DNA of 64,000 bases from Pseudoclavibacter endophyticus (GTDB lineage: Bacteria; Actinomycetota; Actinomycetes; Actinomycetales; Microbacteriaceae): NCBI RefSeq assembly GCF_008831085.1, contig NZ_WBJY01000003.1, forward strand, positions 96,211 through 160,210. Reading direction: 5' to 3'. The notes below the pieces were generated by a model. It was given only the letters and a program-made list of their open reading frames with translations, was not told the origin of the DNA and searched no databases. Made by a program: the position numbers and the translations under genes. Position 1 is the stretch's first letter. Each line of letters starts with the position of its first letter. Shown here piece by piece: positions 16,157 to 24,968 of this stretch.

Positions 16157-17620
16157 TCACAGCAGCGGGAGGAGCCCCGCGTAGGGGGCGCCCGATTCCT
16201 CATCGGGCGAAGGCGCGGGGTCGGTGAAGATGCGGGCGGGACTGTCCCACGACCAGGGCGTCCACTCGGCGGCGCCAGTCCGGACGTACGCGACGGCGGC
16301 CCCGTGATACGCGCTTGCCAGTTCGCCGGGTGGGCGGGCCCCGGCGATCCGGGAGACGCCCTCGGCGTCCAGCACGTCAAAGAAGAACGGCACGTCGAGG
16401 CAGTGGAGCGCCCAGTGCATCGTGGGCGAACGCCACGAGAACGCGTACACCCACGTGGCGGCCGACGCCGCGTTCCTCGCCCGCGCTGCCCGAACGACAT
16501 CGCGCCGCATCGTGGTATCGCTGATGAACCTGCCGACCAGGCGGCGCGTGCCCTCTCGTGCGAGGGCGTCGTTCGCCGCGAGGTAGCCGCGCCGCCGCGC
16601 ACCGCTGAGGCCGAGCGCCTCGAAGAGCAGCGGACGCGGTGCGCTGCCGATCACCGCGGGGAGGTCGTCAGCGATCATCGTGAACTCGTCGTCCAGGCCG
16701 CCGACGACCAGGGGTGTGTCGCCGCCGATGCCGGCGGCGAGCGCGTCGAGGGTGCTGCGCTCGATCAGCTCCCCGTCGATCGTCGGGCCGATGTTGGGGA
16801 TGCCGCCGTCGAGTCCGGCGCGGAGGGCGCGAAGTCCGCCGCGCAGCGGGTCGGGGATGAGCTCCGTGAGCCTGGCCCTCGGAACGGTCCCGAAGGCGTG
16901 GGTGCTCGACGAATCCAGGCCCGCCGCTCGCGCGACGGCCGTGGCGAGCATCCGCGCCTCGTCCGCGCCGACCGTGACCGCCGTCGGCGACATGCACCAG
17001 GCGTGTCGGAAGAGTCCCTGTGCGCGCGGCATCGCGAGCAGCGTCAGCACCCCGCCGCCGCCCGCCGACTGTCCCGCGAGCGTGACCCTGTTGGCGTCGC
17101 CGCCGAATGCCGCGATATTGCGCTGCACCCACTCGAGCGCGAGCAGCCAATCGCGCACGCCCCGATTCGACGCGCCGCCGTCGACCCACCCGAATCCGTC
17201 GAAGCCCACCCGGTACGCCACCGTGACGGTCACGACACCGTCGCGGGCGAACGACTCACCCCGGTACCAGGGGGACGCGATCGACCCCGAGACGTACCCG
17301 CCGCCGTGGAGGTAGACGAGCACCGGCAGGGCGGCGCCCGGCCCCGGTTCGGGCGTGAACACGTTGACGTTGAGGACGTCGTCGCCCTCGACAGAGGGCT
17401 CGGGGATGAGGGTCACGCCGGTCGCGCCCGACTGCGAGGTCGCGCCCGGTGCTGTCGCGTCGCGCACACCATCCCACGGCTCACGGGCCACTGGGGCCGC
17501 GAAGCGCAGGTCGCCAACCGGCGGTTGCGCGTAGGGAGTGCCGAGGAAGACGGCGCATCCGTCGCTCCAGCGGCCGCGAACGCGGCCGGCGTCGGTGTGG
17601 ACGACGGGGGGATGCTGCAC
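16157..17620 (-). CDS. Type B carboxylesterase family protein
   Basis: A 487-residue alpha/beta-hydrolase of the carboxylesterase/lipase (COesterase) family. The oxyanion-hole motif LPVLVYLHGGGYVSG, the nucleophile elbow TLAGQSAGGGG with the catalytic Ser, and a late His in MHWALHCLDVPFFFD are all present, along with the opening GRVRGRWSDGCAVFLGTPYA. There is no signal peptide, so it acts in the cytoplasm; substrates are likely small esters. GTG at 17620 is the start, five or six bases after GAAGGAG. It appears monocistronic. Confidence 0.9.
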   Translation of the reverse strand: MQHPPVVHTDAGRVRGRWSDGCAVFLGTPYAQPPVGDLRFAAPVAREPWDGVRDATAPGATSQSGATGVTLIPEPSVEGDDVLNVNVFTPEPGPGAALPVLVYLHGGGYVSGSIASPWYRGESFARDGVVTVTVAYRVGFDGFGWVDGGASNRGVRDWLLALEWVQRNIAAFGGDANRVTLAGQSAGGGGVLTLLAMPRAQGLFRHAWCMSPTAVTVGADEARMLATAVARAAGLDSSSTHAFGTVPRARLTELIPDPLRGGLRALRAGLDGGIPNIGPTIDGELIERSTLDALAAGIGGDTPLVVGGLDDEFTMIADDLPAVIGSAPRPLLFEALGLSGARRRGYLAANDALAREGTRRLVGRFISDTTMRRDVVRAARARNAASAATWVYAFSWRSPTMHWALHCLDVPFFFDVLDAEGVSRIAGARPPGELASAYHGAAVAYVRTGAAEWTPWSWDSPARIFTDPAPSPDEESGAPYAGLLPLL

Positions 17621-17681
17621 GCTGGCTCCTTCTGGCCGGGACGGGCGGGATCGGAGTCGGGGCGGGGAGGATGAGGGGACG

Positions 17682-18791
17682 CTACCGGGCGGGCAGGCGC
17701 AGCTCGTCGACGAGGGCGTCGACGACCGCCGTCAGGTCGCCGCCGTGCGCCCGCGCGACGGCGCGCTGGCGGTCGGCGCTCGAGCCCCGCGCGATGAGCC
17801 GCTCGATCGATGCGAACTCGCGTTCGCAGCCGAGGTCGCGGGCGATCGGCGCCCACTCCTCCAGCTTGTCGGCGAGCACGTCCGTCACGAGCCGCTCGTC
17901 GCCCCGCGCGTTCTCGATGACGATGGCCTCGAGCCCGTACCGGGATGCGCGCCACTTGTTCTCGCGCACGAACCAGCTGGGCAGGCGATCGAGCTCCGCG
18001 CCCTCGTCGAGTCGACGCGAGGTGCGCTCGACGATCACGTGGCTGAGCGCGGTGATCGCGGCGAGGTCGTCGGGACGCGTGGCGCCGTCGGCGATGCGGA
18101 TCTCGACCGTGCCGTAGTGCACGGCCGGCCGCACGTCCCAGCGGATCTCGCCGAGGACGTCCACGATCCCCGTGTGCAGGTAGTCGTGACTCACGCGCTC
18201 GATGTCGCTCCACGACTCGAGCTCGGGCGGCAGCCCGCCGGTCGGCAGCTGCTGGAACACCATGGAGCGATGCGACGAGAAGGTCGTGTCGTCGCCGAGC
18301 CAGAACGGGCTCGACGTGGACAGCGCGAGGATGAGCGGGTAGTGGGCGAGCACGCCATGCATGATCGGCACCACCTTCTCCCTGTGCTCCACGCCCACGT
18401 GCGTGTGCACGCCCCAGATCGCCAGCTGCCGGCCCCAGTCGCCCGACCGTTCGGTGACGTGTCGGTAGCGTTCGCCGGGATTGATGACCTGGTCGCGCCA
18501 GTCCGAGAACGGATGCGTGCCCGCTCCGATGAGCTCGGCGCCTGCGTCGGTCGCGAGGTCGAGCACTCGATCGCGCAGCGCCGTCAACTCGGCGACCGCC
18601 TCGCCGACCGTGCGGTGCACGCCGGTGACGAGCTCGATGGTGTTCTGCATGAACTCGCCGGTCACGCGTGCGTCGCCGGCGCCCTCCACGATGCCGGGCG
18701 CCGCGGGCACGAGTGCGCGCGAGACCGGGTCGACGAGGCAGAGCTCCCACTCGACCCCGAGGGTCGAGCGCTCCGAGGCGGCGAATTCCAT
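17682..18791 (-). CDS. YbdK-type carboxylate-amine ligase (glutamate-cysteine ligase-like)
   Basis: The 369-residue product fits the YbdK/GCS2 family: STLGVEWELCLVDP at the start, a central WGVHTHVGVEHREKV, and FSSHRSMVFQQLPTGGLPP. Family members form ATP-dependent amide bonds and have weak glutamate-cysteine ligase activity in E. coli; the true product in actinomycetes, which rely on mycothiol, is unknown. The start at 18791 is set by a TACGCT box exactly six bases upstream of the ATG and by family length (about 370). A longer in-frame extension to 19403 runs through intergenic sequence and is rejected. Confidence 0.88.
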   Translation of the reverse strand: MEFAASERSTLGVEWELCLVDPVSRALVPAAPGIVEGAGDARVTGEFMQNTIELVTGVHRTVGEAVAELTALRDRVLDLATDAGAELIGAGTHPFSDWRDQVINPGERYRHVTERSGDWGRQLAIWGVHTHVGVEHREKVVPIMHGVLAHYPLILALSTSSPFWLGDDTTFSSHRSMVFQQLPTGGLPPELESWSDIERVSHDYLHTGIVDVLGEIRWDVRPAVHYGTVEIRIADGATRPDDLAAITALSHVIVERTSRRLDEGAELDRLPSWFVRENKWRASRYGLEAIVIENARGDERLVTDVLADKLEEWAPIARDLGCEREFASIERLIARGSSADRQRAVARAHGGDLTAVVDALVDELRLPAR

Positions 18792-18797
18792 GCGTTC

Positions 18798-18803
18798 AGC
18801 GTA
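18798..18803 (-). promoter_or_regulatory. -10 element for leaderless ybdK-like gene
   Basis: On the minus strand TACGCT is followed by GAACGC and the ATG. It uses the same hexamer and spacing as ftsY, and no Shine-Dalgarno sequence is present. Confidence 0.6.
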
Positions 18804-18940
18804 AGTGGCGGCGCGCCCGCGGGCAGTGACATTCCGCCGGGCCTTCGCACGGCGCCACACCCGGCAGACCGGGAAATCCGTGCCGCGACCCGGCAGTGAT
18901 GCGAGAATGGGGCGCGAGGGTTGCAAGCGCCGGACCGAAT

Positions 18941-18954
18941 GGTTCGGCCGAACC
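18941..18954. promoter_or_regulatory. 14-bp perfect palindrome upstream of small membrane protein gene
   Basis: GGTTCGGCCGAACC is a perfect inverted repeat, located 22 bases before the ATG at 18976 and therefore in the expected promoter or leader. It could be an operator or an RNA hairpin; CCGAATGGTTCGG just overlapping it offers an alternative stem. Confidence 0.4.
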
Positions 18955-18975
18955 CATACAAACTTTGGAGGGCGC

Positions 18976-19251
18976 ATGTTCGAAGCAGCTGCAGCACCGT
19001 CGGTCACTGCACTCACGGTCGCAGACGGGCCACTCGATGTGACGCCGTTCATCGTCGGCGCCGTCGTGCTGCTGTTGCTCGGCGCCGTCGCCCTGTTCTT
19101 CCTGCTGCGGCGCCGCGGCGGCAAGGCCGCGGGTGCCAATGGCTCGACGGAGATGGGCAGTGCCGTATCGGCGGCGGCGACGTCCGGGGCCGGGGCCGGG
19201 GCCACGGCGGCCGACGGCGACGACGACGCGGCTCCGGGCACGCGGCAGTAG
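18976..19251 (+). CDS. Small single-pass membrane protein
   Basis: A 91-residue protein with one strong hydrophobic segment at about 24-45 (PFIVGAVVLLLLGAVALFFL), followed by RRRGG and an Ala/Gly/Asp-rich tail that is probably cytoplasmic and disordered. The start has an excellent ribosome-binding site (GGAGGG, four bases before ATG). I do not recognise a family. It lies alone between the divergent ybdK-like gene and rpsP; the palindrome at 18941-18954 sits in its upstream region. Confidence 0.6.
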   Translation: MFEAAAAPSVTALTVADGPLDVTPFIVGAVVLLLLGAVALFFLLRRRGGKAAGANGSTEMGSAVSAAATSGAGAGATAADGDDDAAPGTRQ

Positions 19252-19454
19252 GCGCCGGCGGCCGCGTTCGGCTGCCGCTCACGGCGCCACGGCAGCTCGG
19301 CTCGCGCAAGAGCGAGAAGTCTGACAAAATGAGCGGCTGAGTCTGCGCCTCGACCCTCTATCCGACGCGCGACACCACCGAGCTTTGACCGGGTTTGCCC
19401 CACGCACCAGGTCGTCGTTCATCGCTTGCACACACCAACTGGAGACACGTACAC

Positions 19455-19910
19455 GTGGCTGTCAAAATCCGTTTGAAGCGCCTGGGTAAAATCCGGGCCC
19501 CGTTCTACCGCATCGTCGTGGCCGACTCGCGCACCAAGCGCAACGGCCGCGTCATCGAGGAGATCGGCAAGTACCACCCTACCGAGCATCCGTCGCTCAT
19601 CGAGGTCGACTCCGAGCGCGCGCAGTACTGGCTCGGCGTCGGCGCGCAGCCGTCGGAGGCGGTCGTCGCGCTCCTCAAGCTCACGGGCGACTGGGGCACG
19701 TTCACGGGCGAGGGCCCGACCGAGAGCCGGGTTCAGACGCCCGAGGGCAAGACGGCTTTCGTCGCCGACGAGAACAAGAAGCCCGTGCTCCGCCCGAAGG
19801 CCGACGTCAAGGCTGCGCCTGCCGCCGACGACGCCGCTCCCGCCGAGGCGCCGGCCGACGACGACGCGTCGACCCAGGTCGCCGAGGCGCCCGCAGAGGA
19901 GAAGGCCTAA
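19455..19910 (+). CDS. rpsP: 30S ribosomal protein S16
   Basis: S16 stabilises the central and 5' domains of 16S rRNA during 30S assembly. The 151-residue product starts at GTG with the conserved [20 protein letters not shown] and continues with [15 protein letters not shown] and [23 protein letters not shown]. After about residue 100 it has an extra tail of about 50 residues rich in Ala, Asp and Glu, as in other actinomycetes. GGAGAC lies upstream of the GTG. It leads the rpsP-khpA-rimM operon; the next gene starts three bases after the stop. Confidence 0.95.
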   Translation: MAVKIRLKRLGKIRAPFYRIVVADSRTKRNGRVIEEIGKYHPTEHPSLIEVDSERAQYWLGVGAQPSEAVVALLKLTGDWGTFTGEGPTESRVQTPEGKTAFVADENKKPVLRPKADVKAAPAADDAAPAEAPADDDASTQVAEAPAEEKA

Positions 19911-19913
19911 CAC

Positions 19914-20144
19914 ATGCTGTCGTCCGCGCTCGACCACATCGTCCGGGGCATCGTCGATCACCCCGACGAGGTTCGCGTGGACCGCGCCGAGACACCGCGC
20001 GGCGAGGTCCTCGAGGTGCACGTGCACCCTGAGGACCTCGGGCGCGTGATCGGTCGCGCCGGACGTACCGCGAAAGCGCTGCGTACGATCGTGACCGCCC
20101 TCGCCGACGGCGCCCGCGTGCGCGTCGACGTGATCGACGACTGA
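19914..20144 (+). CDS. khpA: KH-domain RNA-binding protein KhpA
   Basis: A 76-residue single KH domain with the RNA-binding loop GRAGRTAKALRTI (the GxxG motif), preceded by VHPEDLGRVI. KhpA proteins bind RNA, often as dimers with KhpB/Jag, and affect cell elongation and translation in Gram-positive bacteria. The position between rpsP and rimM is the conserved one. It begins three bases after rpsP and ends two bases before rimM, so the three are cotranscribed. Confidence 0.92.
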   Translation: MLSSALDHIVRGIVDHPDEVRVDRAETPRGEVLEVHVHPEDLGRVIGRAGRTAKALRTIVTALADGARVRVDVIDD

Positions 20145-20146
20145 CG

Positions 20147-20767
20147 GTGGCAGCGAAGAACCAGGGCATCACGCAGCTGCGTGTCGGCCGCCTCACGAAA
20201 GCGCACGGACTCAAGGGTGCGATCAAGCTCGAGCTGTTCACCGACGAACCCGATCGCCGCTTCGTACCCGGGGCGACCTTCTCGCTGCAGGTGCCGCCGA
20301 CGAGCCCCTGGCACGGCAAGACCCTGAAGGTCACCGAGCTCCGCTGGTACAACGGCCACCCGGTCGGATTCTTCGAGGGGGTCGACGACCGCACGACGGC
20401 CGAGTCGCTCGTGAAGGCCATCCTCTGGGTCGATCAAGACAACGCCGAGGAGCTCGACGACGACACCTGGTACGACCACCAGCTCACCGGGCTGCAGGTG
20501 CACCGCGACGGCGAGCCCGTCGGTACCGTCCTGCGCGTCGAACACCTGCCCGCCCAAGATCTCATCGTCGTCGAGACGCCTCGCGGTGAGGTCTTCGTGC
20601 CGTTCGTGAAAGCGATCGTCCCGTCGGTCGACACCGCGGCCGGGATCATCACGGTCACTCCGCCGACCGGGTTGTTCGAGCCCATTCCCGATGACGATGC
20701 CGGCGGTGCTGCCCCCGACGATCCGCAGGCCCCCACGGAGCCCTCCACGCTGAAGCAGCGGGACTAA
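20147..20767 (+). CDS. rimM: Ribosome maturation factor RimM
   Basis: RimM helps assemble the 30S head, with S19 as partner. The 206-residue product has the N-terminal RimM barrel (VGRLTKAHGLKGAIKLELFTD) and the C-terminal PRC-like barrel (WYDHQLTGLQV, then VEHLPAQDLIVVE). A short acidic/Pro-rich tail follows. The start is GTG, two bases after khpA. A flippase-like gene begins four bases after its stop, before trmD. Confidence 0.94.
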   Translation: MAAKNQGITQLRVGRLTKAHGLKGAIKLELFTDEPDRRFVPGATFSLQVPPTSPWHGKTLKVTELRWYNGHPVGFFEGVDDRTTAESLVKAILWVDQDNAEELDDDTWYDHQLTGLQVHRDGEPVGTVLRVEHLPAQDLIVVETPRGEVFVPFVKAIVPSVDTAAGIITVTPPTGLFEPIPDDDAGGAAPDDPQAPTEPSTLKQRD

Positions 20768-20771
20768 CGCC

Positions 20772-22151
20772 ATGCGGTGGGTCGCGTTCTCTTCGGTGTT
20801 CGCCGGGCTGAGCGGCTACGCCATCATCCTGCTGGCGACGTCGACCTTCGGCGCCGACCACCGGTTCGAGATCTTCAACGTGTTCTGGGGGCTCTTCTTC
20901 GCCCTGCACGGCATCCTGCTCGGGATCATGCACGAGACCACGCGAGCGGTGCGTGTTTCGACTGGCGGAGCCGATGCCGGCGACGATCCAACCGCAGACC
21001 TCCTGTTGACCGATCCCGTGCGCGCCGAGCAGACCGCCCGGCGCCGCGACGAGCGTGCGCGCCCCCTGCCCGTCGCGTTCGGCATTGGTCTCGTCACCGG
21101 CGGGCTCGTCGCCGCGACGAGCCCGCTGTGGGCATGGAACCTGCTCGGCGCCATGGCGCCGCTCGGCGTCGCCCTCGCGAGCGTCGCGCTCACGCTCGTC
21201 GCGGTGCAGGCCGTGCTCTTCGGGCTTCTCAGCGGCTCCGGGCGATGGAGCCGGTACGGCAAGCTCCTCTGCGTCGAGGCGCTCGCCCGCATCGGTGTCG
21301 CGGGCATCGCCATCGTCTCGGGCGACCCGCTCGCCGGGTTCCTGTACGCCACCGTCGCCGGCGTCGTCGTGGTGCCAGTCATCCTGCTGCTGCCGGGTAC
21401 GAGAACGCTCGTGTCGCTCCGCGCCGACGTCCGGCGCGGGGAGCTCGCGCGCCGGACGCTCGGCGCCATGCTCGCGGCCAGCGCCGCGGCGATGCTCGTC
21501 GTCGGGTTCCCCGTGCTCATCAAGGCCGCCCGGCCAGACACCGACCCCGTCGTGATGAGCAACCTGCTCCTCGCCGTCACGCTCACCCGCGCGCCCATCC
21601 TCATGCCGATCACCTCGTTCCAGAACGCGATCGTCGTCTACTTCGTCGACCGCGCTTCCCACGGACGCCGGGTGCTCCTGGGGCCGTGCGGCATCGTGTT
21701 CGGCGTCGCCGTCATCGGCTCGCTCCTCGCCTGGCTCATCGGTGAGCCCATCATCGCCTTCATGGGCGAAGGCTTCAGCGTCGGCGGGCAAGTCCTCGCC
21801 GCGCTCACGTTCGCGGCCGGGTTCACCGGCATGCTGTTCGTCACCGGCTCGGCGGTGCTCGCGCGCGAACGTCACGGCGTGTACGTGGCGGGGTGGTGGA
21901 CCGCGTCGATCGCGGCGGCCGTGCTGCTGGTCGTCGTGCCCGGCGCGGTCGTCGCGACGGTGCTCGCCCTCAGCGCCGGCCCACTCGCGGGAGCGCTCGT
22001 GCACGTCGCGTTCGGGATGCGCCGCCCGGCGGGCGGCGCCGAGCAGGTGCCGCACGGCCCCGCGGGCGTCGTCGGCGCCCCTCGAGACCTGGAGCCCACG
22101 GGAACGACCTCGGCCGATACGGCCGAACGCGCCGATGAGGCGGGCACCTGA
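20772..22151 (+). CDS. Polytopic membrane protein, oligosaccharide flippase-like
   Basis: The 459-residue product has about 12 hydrophobic segments in the pattern of MOP-superfamily polysaccharide exporters (Wzx/MurJ-like): [20 protein letters not shown] at the start, a repeated pairing of helices and a conserved-looking [20 protein letters not shown]. The C-terminal 50 residues are soluble and Pro/Gly/Thr-rich. It starts four bases after rimM and its stop overlaps the trmD ATG (TGATG), so it is embedded in the ribosome-maturation operon. A lipid-linked glycan or polymer could be its substrate, but this is inference from fold alone, and no glycosyltransferase is adjacent. Confidence 0.6.
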   Translation: MRWVAFSSVFAGLSGYAIILLATSTFGADHRFEIFNVFWGLFFALHGILLGIMHETTRAVRVSTGGADAGDDPTADLLLTDPVRAEQTARRRDERARPLPVAFGIGLVTGGLVAATSPLWAWNLLGAMAPLGVALASVALTLVAVQAVLFGLLSGSGRWSRYGKLLCVEALARIGVAGIAIVSGDPLAGFLYATVAGVVVVPVILLLPGTRTLVSLRADVRRGELARRTLGAMLAASAAAMLVVGFPVLIKAARPDTDPVVMSNLLLAVTLTRAPILMPITSFQNAIVVYFVDRASHGRRVLLGPCGIVFGVAVIGSLLAWLIGEPIIAFMGEGFSVGGQVLAALTFAAGFTGMLFVTGSAVLARERHGVYVAGWWTASIAAAVLLVVVPGAVVATVLALSAGPLAGALVHVAFGMRRPAGGAEQVPHGPAGVVGAPRDLEPTGTTSADTAERADEAGT

Positions 22152-22954
22152 TGCGGATCGACATCATCTCGATCTTCCCCGAGTTCTTCCGTGCCCTCGA
22201 CATCTCGCTGCTCGGCAAGGCGCGCCAGTCGGGTCTCGTCGACGTGCGCGTGCATGATCTGCGCGACGCGACGACCGACCGGCATCGCACCGTCGACGAC
22301 ACGCCCTACGGCGGGGGAGCGGGCATGGTCATGAAGCCGGAGCCGTGGGGCATCACGCTCGACCACATCCTCGGCGACCGGAGCGACGTATCCGGTGCCG
22401 ATGCGGCGTCGGCGGAGCCGGGAGCATCCGGTCGCGAGGTCGACGCATCGGAGGCCGACGCACCGGAGGCCGACGATCGGCCCATCGTCGTGTTTCCCTC
22501 GCCGGCCGGCGCCGTCTTCACGCAGTCGACGGCGCGGCGCTACGCGCTCGAGCGGCATCTGGTCTTCGGATGCGGCAGGTATGAGGGCATCGACCAGCGG
22601 GTGTTCGAGGACACGGCGAGGCGGGCCCGCGTCGAGCTCGTGTCGATTGGCGACTACGTGCTCAACGGCGGCGAGGTCGCCGTCATGGCGATGATCGAGG
22701 CGTTCGGCAGGCTCATCCCCGGCGTCGTCGGCAATCCGGAATCGCTCGTCGAGGAATCGCACGAGGACGGGCTGCTCGAGTACCCGAGCTACACGAAGCC
22801 GGCCAGCTGGCGCGGGCTCGACGTGCCGGAGGTGCTGCTGAGCGGCCACCACGCCCGCGTCGCGGCGTGGCGGCGCGAGCAGCAGCTCGAACGCACCCGG
22901 CGGGTGCGGCCCGATCTGCTGCCGCCGGAGCTGCGCGGGACGGACGGCGAGTAG
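22151..22954 (+). CDS. trmD: tRNA (guanine-N1)-methyltransferase TrmD
   Basis: TrmD makes m1G37 in tRNAs, preventing +1 frameshifts. The 267-residue product has the SPOUT-family features [36 protein letters not shown] and [19 protein letters not shown], and the C-terminal [16 protein letters not shown]. An insert of about 30 residues (roughly 79-110) rich in Ala, Asp and Glu interrupts the protein before VVFPSPAG; it contains a short duplication ([11 protein letters not shown]). The ATG overlaps the preceding stop by one base. Confidence 0.94.
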   Translation: MRIDIISIFPEFFRALDISLLGKARQSGLVDVRVHDLRDATTDRHRTVDDTPYGGGAGMVMKPEPWGITLDHILGDRSDVSGADAASAEPGASGREVDASEADAPEADDRPIVVFPSPAGAVFTQSTARRYALERHLVFGCGRYEGIDQRVFEDTARRARVELVSIGDYVLNGGEVAVMAMIEAFGRLIPGVVGNPESLVEESHEDGLLEYPSYTKPASWRGLDVPEVLLSGHHARVAAWRREQQLERTRRVRPDLLPPELRGTDGE

Positions 22955-22977
22955 GCGGGACGGACGGACGGCCGGTG

Positions 22978-23751
22978 CTACTCGTCACGCGCCGTCAGCA
23001 CGACGGGCCCGTCCTCCGTGATCGCGACCGTGTGCTCGCTGTGGGCGCCGCGCGAGCCGTCGGCGCTGCGCAAAGTCCAGCCGTCGTTCGGGTCCTGCAC
23101 GATCTTGTCGGTCGTCTCGAGGAACCAGGGCTCGATCGCGAGCACGAGGCCGGGCCGGAGCGGCACGCCGCGCTTCGGCCGCCCCTTGTTCGGCACCGAG
23201 GGCGCCTCGTGCATGGTGCGCCCCACGCCGTGTCCGCCGAACTCGAGGTTGACGGGGTAGCCGTACGATTTGGCGACGCTGCCGATGGCGTGCGAGATGT
23301 CGCCGATCTTGTTGCCGACGACGGCGGCCTCGATGCCGGCGTCGAGCGCCTCCCGCGTCGCGCGGATCAGCCGCTGGTCGCTCTCGAGCTTCGTGCCGAC
23401 GTTGAACGACACCGCGGAGTCAGCGACCCAGCCGTCGACCTGCACGGCGAAGTCGAGGGTGAGCAGGTCGCCGTCTTCGAGGGCGTAGTCGAAGGGGCGC
23501 CCGTGCAGCACGCCGTCGTTGACGGCCGTGCAGATGTAGTGGCCGAAGGGCGACTCGCCGAACGACGGGTGATAGTCCAAATAACACGAGACGGCGCCGC
23601 GATCGCGGACGAGGGCGCCCGCGCGCTCATCGATCTCCAGCAGGTTGGTGCCGACCTTCACCTCGCTCATCAGCAGTTGCAGGGTTTCCGCGACGAAGCG
23701 GCCGGCCGGCCGCATCTGCTCGAGTTCGGCTGGTGTGCGCAGTTCAATCAC
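22978..23751 (-). CDS. map: Methionine aminopeptidase type I
   Basis: Map removes the initiator Met from nascent proteins. The 257-residue product has the metal ligands of the family: Asp in LTLDFAVQ and VADSAVSF, His in FGGHGVGRTMHE, Glu in LAIEPWF and HSEHTV. The start is GTG at 23751, which lies six bases after a TACCGT box on the minus strand and yields a normal-length protein. The longer frame to 23844 includes non-conserved sequence across the divergent promoter. The gene is divergent from the membrane protein gene at 23827. Confidence 0.94.
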   Translation of the reverse strand: MIELRTPAELEQMRPAGRFVAETLQLLMSEVKVGTNLLEIDERAGALVRDRGAVSCYLDYHPSFGESPFGHYICTAVNDGVLHGRPFDYALEDGDLLTLDFAVQVDGWVADSAVSFNVGTKLESDQRLIRATREALDAGIEAAVVGNKIGDISHAIGSVAKSYGYPVNLEFGGHGVGRTMHEAPSVPNKGRPKRGVPLRPGLVLAIEPWFLETTDKIVQDPNDGWTLRSADGSRGAHSEHTVAITEDGPVVLTARDE

Positions 23752-23757
23752 GGGACC

Positions 23758-23763
23758 ACGGTA
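23758..23763 (-). promoter_or_regulatory. -10 element for leaderless map
   Basis: On the minus strand TACCGT, then GGTCCC, then the GTG start at 23751. No Shine-Dalgarno sequence is present. Confidence 0.6.
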
Positions 23764-23814
23764 CTCTGCGGCGCGCGCGGCCGCCGAGACCAGCCGGTTT
23801 GCACCTCGTGCTCG

Positions 23815-23820
23815 TAGTCT
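23815..23820 (+). promoter_or_regulatory. -10 element for leaderless membrane protein gene
   Basis: TAGTCT is followed by GGGGCC and the ATG at 23827. It is only 51 bases from the divergent map -10, so the two promoters share one short control region. Confidence 0.58.
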
Positions 23821-23826
23821 GGGGCC

Positions 23827-24345
23827 ATGCGCGGTGTCATCCACAGGCTTCTCTTCCTCGTGCCGTTCGTGCTGCCGGCATGGATGCTCGTGTGGTGGAT
23901 CGTCAACGGCGCCTCACCCGGCGAGTTCCTCTTCCTGCTCATCGCCATGCCGGCCGCCTTCGTCACGGCGGGGGTCGCGGCCCTGCTCGTGTGGTTGCGA
24001 CCGGATGTGCGCGAGCGGCGTGCGGTGACGTGGACCGATGCCGCGTGGCTCGGCGGCGCATGGCTCGCATGGCTCGTCGCGGGCGCCATCGGTGGCGGCT
24101 ACGGCATGCTGGCCCTCATCGCGGCCGGGGTCGTCGCGGTGGTTGCCGTCGTGTGGCTGTGGCGTCGCCTGCGGGCCGAGACGGTGCGTCGCTACGAGGC
24201 GGCGACCGCGAGCGGGGCGGCGCCCGGTGGCTCGCAGCGCGGCGCCGCGCGAAGCCCCGGGGAGGGGCCGGATGCCGGCAAGGTCATCACGATCGAGCAG
24301 ATCCCGCGCACGCCTCCTTCGGCCGGCGGCACCGGGGGCCACTGA
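23827..24345 (+). CDS. Four-TM membrane protein of unknown function
   Basis: A 172-residue protein with hydrophobic segments at about 7-27, 33-56, 73-90 and 94-114, then a soluble tail of about 55 residues that is Ala/Gly/Arg-rich. No recognisable domain. The ATG is directly behind a TAGTCT -10 with a six-base gap. It is divergent from map and upstream of rplS, with 210 bases before the rplS start. Confidence 0.6.
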   Translation: MRGVIHRLLFLVPFVLPAWMLVWWIVNGASPGEFLFLLIAMPAAFVTAGVAALLVWLRPDVRERRAVTWTDAAWLGGAWLAWLVAGAIGGGYGMLALIAAGVVAVVAVVWLWRRLRAETVRRYEAATASGAAPGGSQRGAARSPGEGPDAGKVITIEQIPRTPPSAGGTGGH

Positions 24346-24520
24346 AGCCGCCGTGACCCGCGCGGGCGACGGCGCGCGCTGATTGCGGATCTCGCCGCGG
24401 GCGTGGTTGAATAAGCGATTGTGCCGCGGCTCGGGTCTGCCACAGGGGAACCGGGCGTTCCGCGATGCACGCGCGCGGTCCCGTTTCGACACGGGCGCGA
24501 CTCGAACTGACCTGACCCCC

Positions 24521-24543
24521 GCATCCGACCTGTGTGCGGATGC
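24521..24543 (+). promoter_or_regulatory. Hairpin immediately upstream of rplS start
   Basis: GCATCCG (24521-24527) pairs perfectly with CGGATGC (24537-24543) around a nine-base loop; the GAGAG ribosome-binding sequence begins two bases later and the rplS ATG is at 24556. The position suits control of translation, perhaps autogenous, but this is not shown. Further upstream (24379-24410) TTGCGG and TTGAAT are 18 bases apart and may be the rplS promoter. Confidence 0.4.
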
Positions 24544-24555
24544 AGAGAGCGAATC

Positions 24556-24906
24556 ATGACCAACCTCATCGACGCCGTCGACGCCGCTTCGCTGCGCGAC
24601 GACATTCCCGCGTTCCGTCCCGGCGACACCGTCAAGGTGCACGTCAACATCGTTGAAGGCACCCGCTCGCGCGTCCAGATCTTCCAGGGCGTCGTGATCG
24701 GCCGCCAGGGCGACGGGCTGCGCGAGTCGTTCACCGTGCGCAAGGTGAGCTTCCAGATCGGTGTCGAGCGCACGTTCCCGGTCCACTCGCCCGTCATCGA
24801 CAAGATCGAGATCGTCTCACGAGGCGATGTGCGACGCGCCAAGCTCTACTACCTGCGAGGCCGACGCGGCAAGGCCGCGAAGATCCGCGAGAAGCGAGAC
24901 GCGTAA
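24556..24906 (+). CDS. rplS: 50S ribosomal protein L19
   Basis: L19 sits at the interface of the ribosomal subunits. The 116-residue product shows the family's [53 protein letters not shown] and the basic end [18 protein letters not shown]. The start ATG at 24556 matches usual length; an in-frame extension upstream runs into the leader hairpin. A clear intrinsic terminator follows at 24917-24949. Confidence 0.96.
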   Translation: MTNLIDAVDAASLRDDIPAFRPGDTVKVHVNIVEGTRSRVQIFQGVVIGRQGDGLRESFTVRKVSFQIGVERTFPVHSPVIDKIEIVSRGDVRRAKLYYLRGRRGKAAKIREKRDA

Positions 24907-24916
24907 GCTGACTGCC

Positions 24917-24949
24917 GTGGCTCCCCACAGTGGGAGCCACGGGCATTTT
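24917..24949 (+). terminator. Intrinsic terminator after rplS
   Basis: GTGGCTCCC (24917-24925) and GGGAGCCAC (24932-24940) form a perfect nine-pair stem with a six-base loop, followed by GGGCATTTTC. This is the most classical rho-independent terminator in the window. Confidence 0.85.
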
Positions 24950-24968
24950 CGGGTGAGGAAGGACTCGG

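Noticed and set aside
24917..24960. A leaderless small frame starting at the GTG in the rplS terminator
   Set aside because: The GTG belongs to the perfect terminator stem and the frame does not match LepB; the hairpin with T-run explains the sequence.
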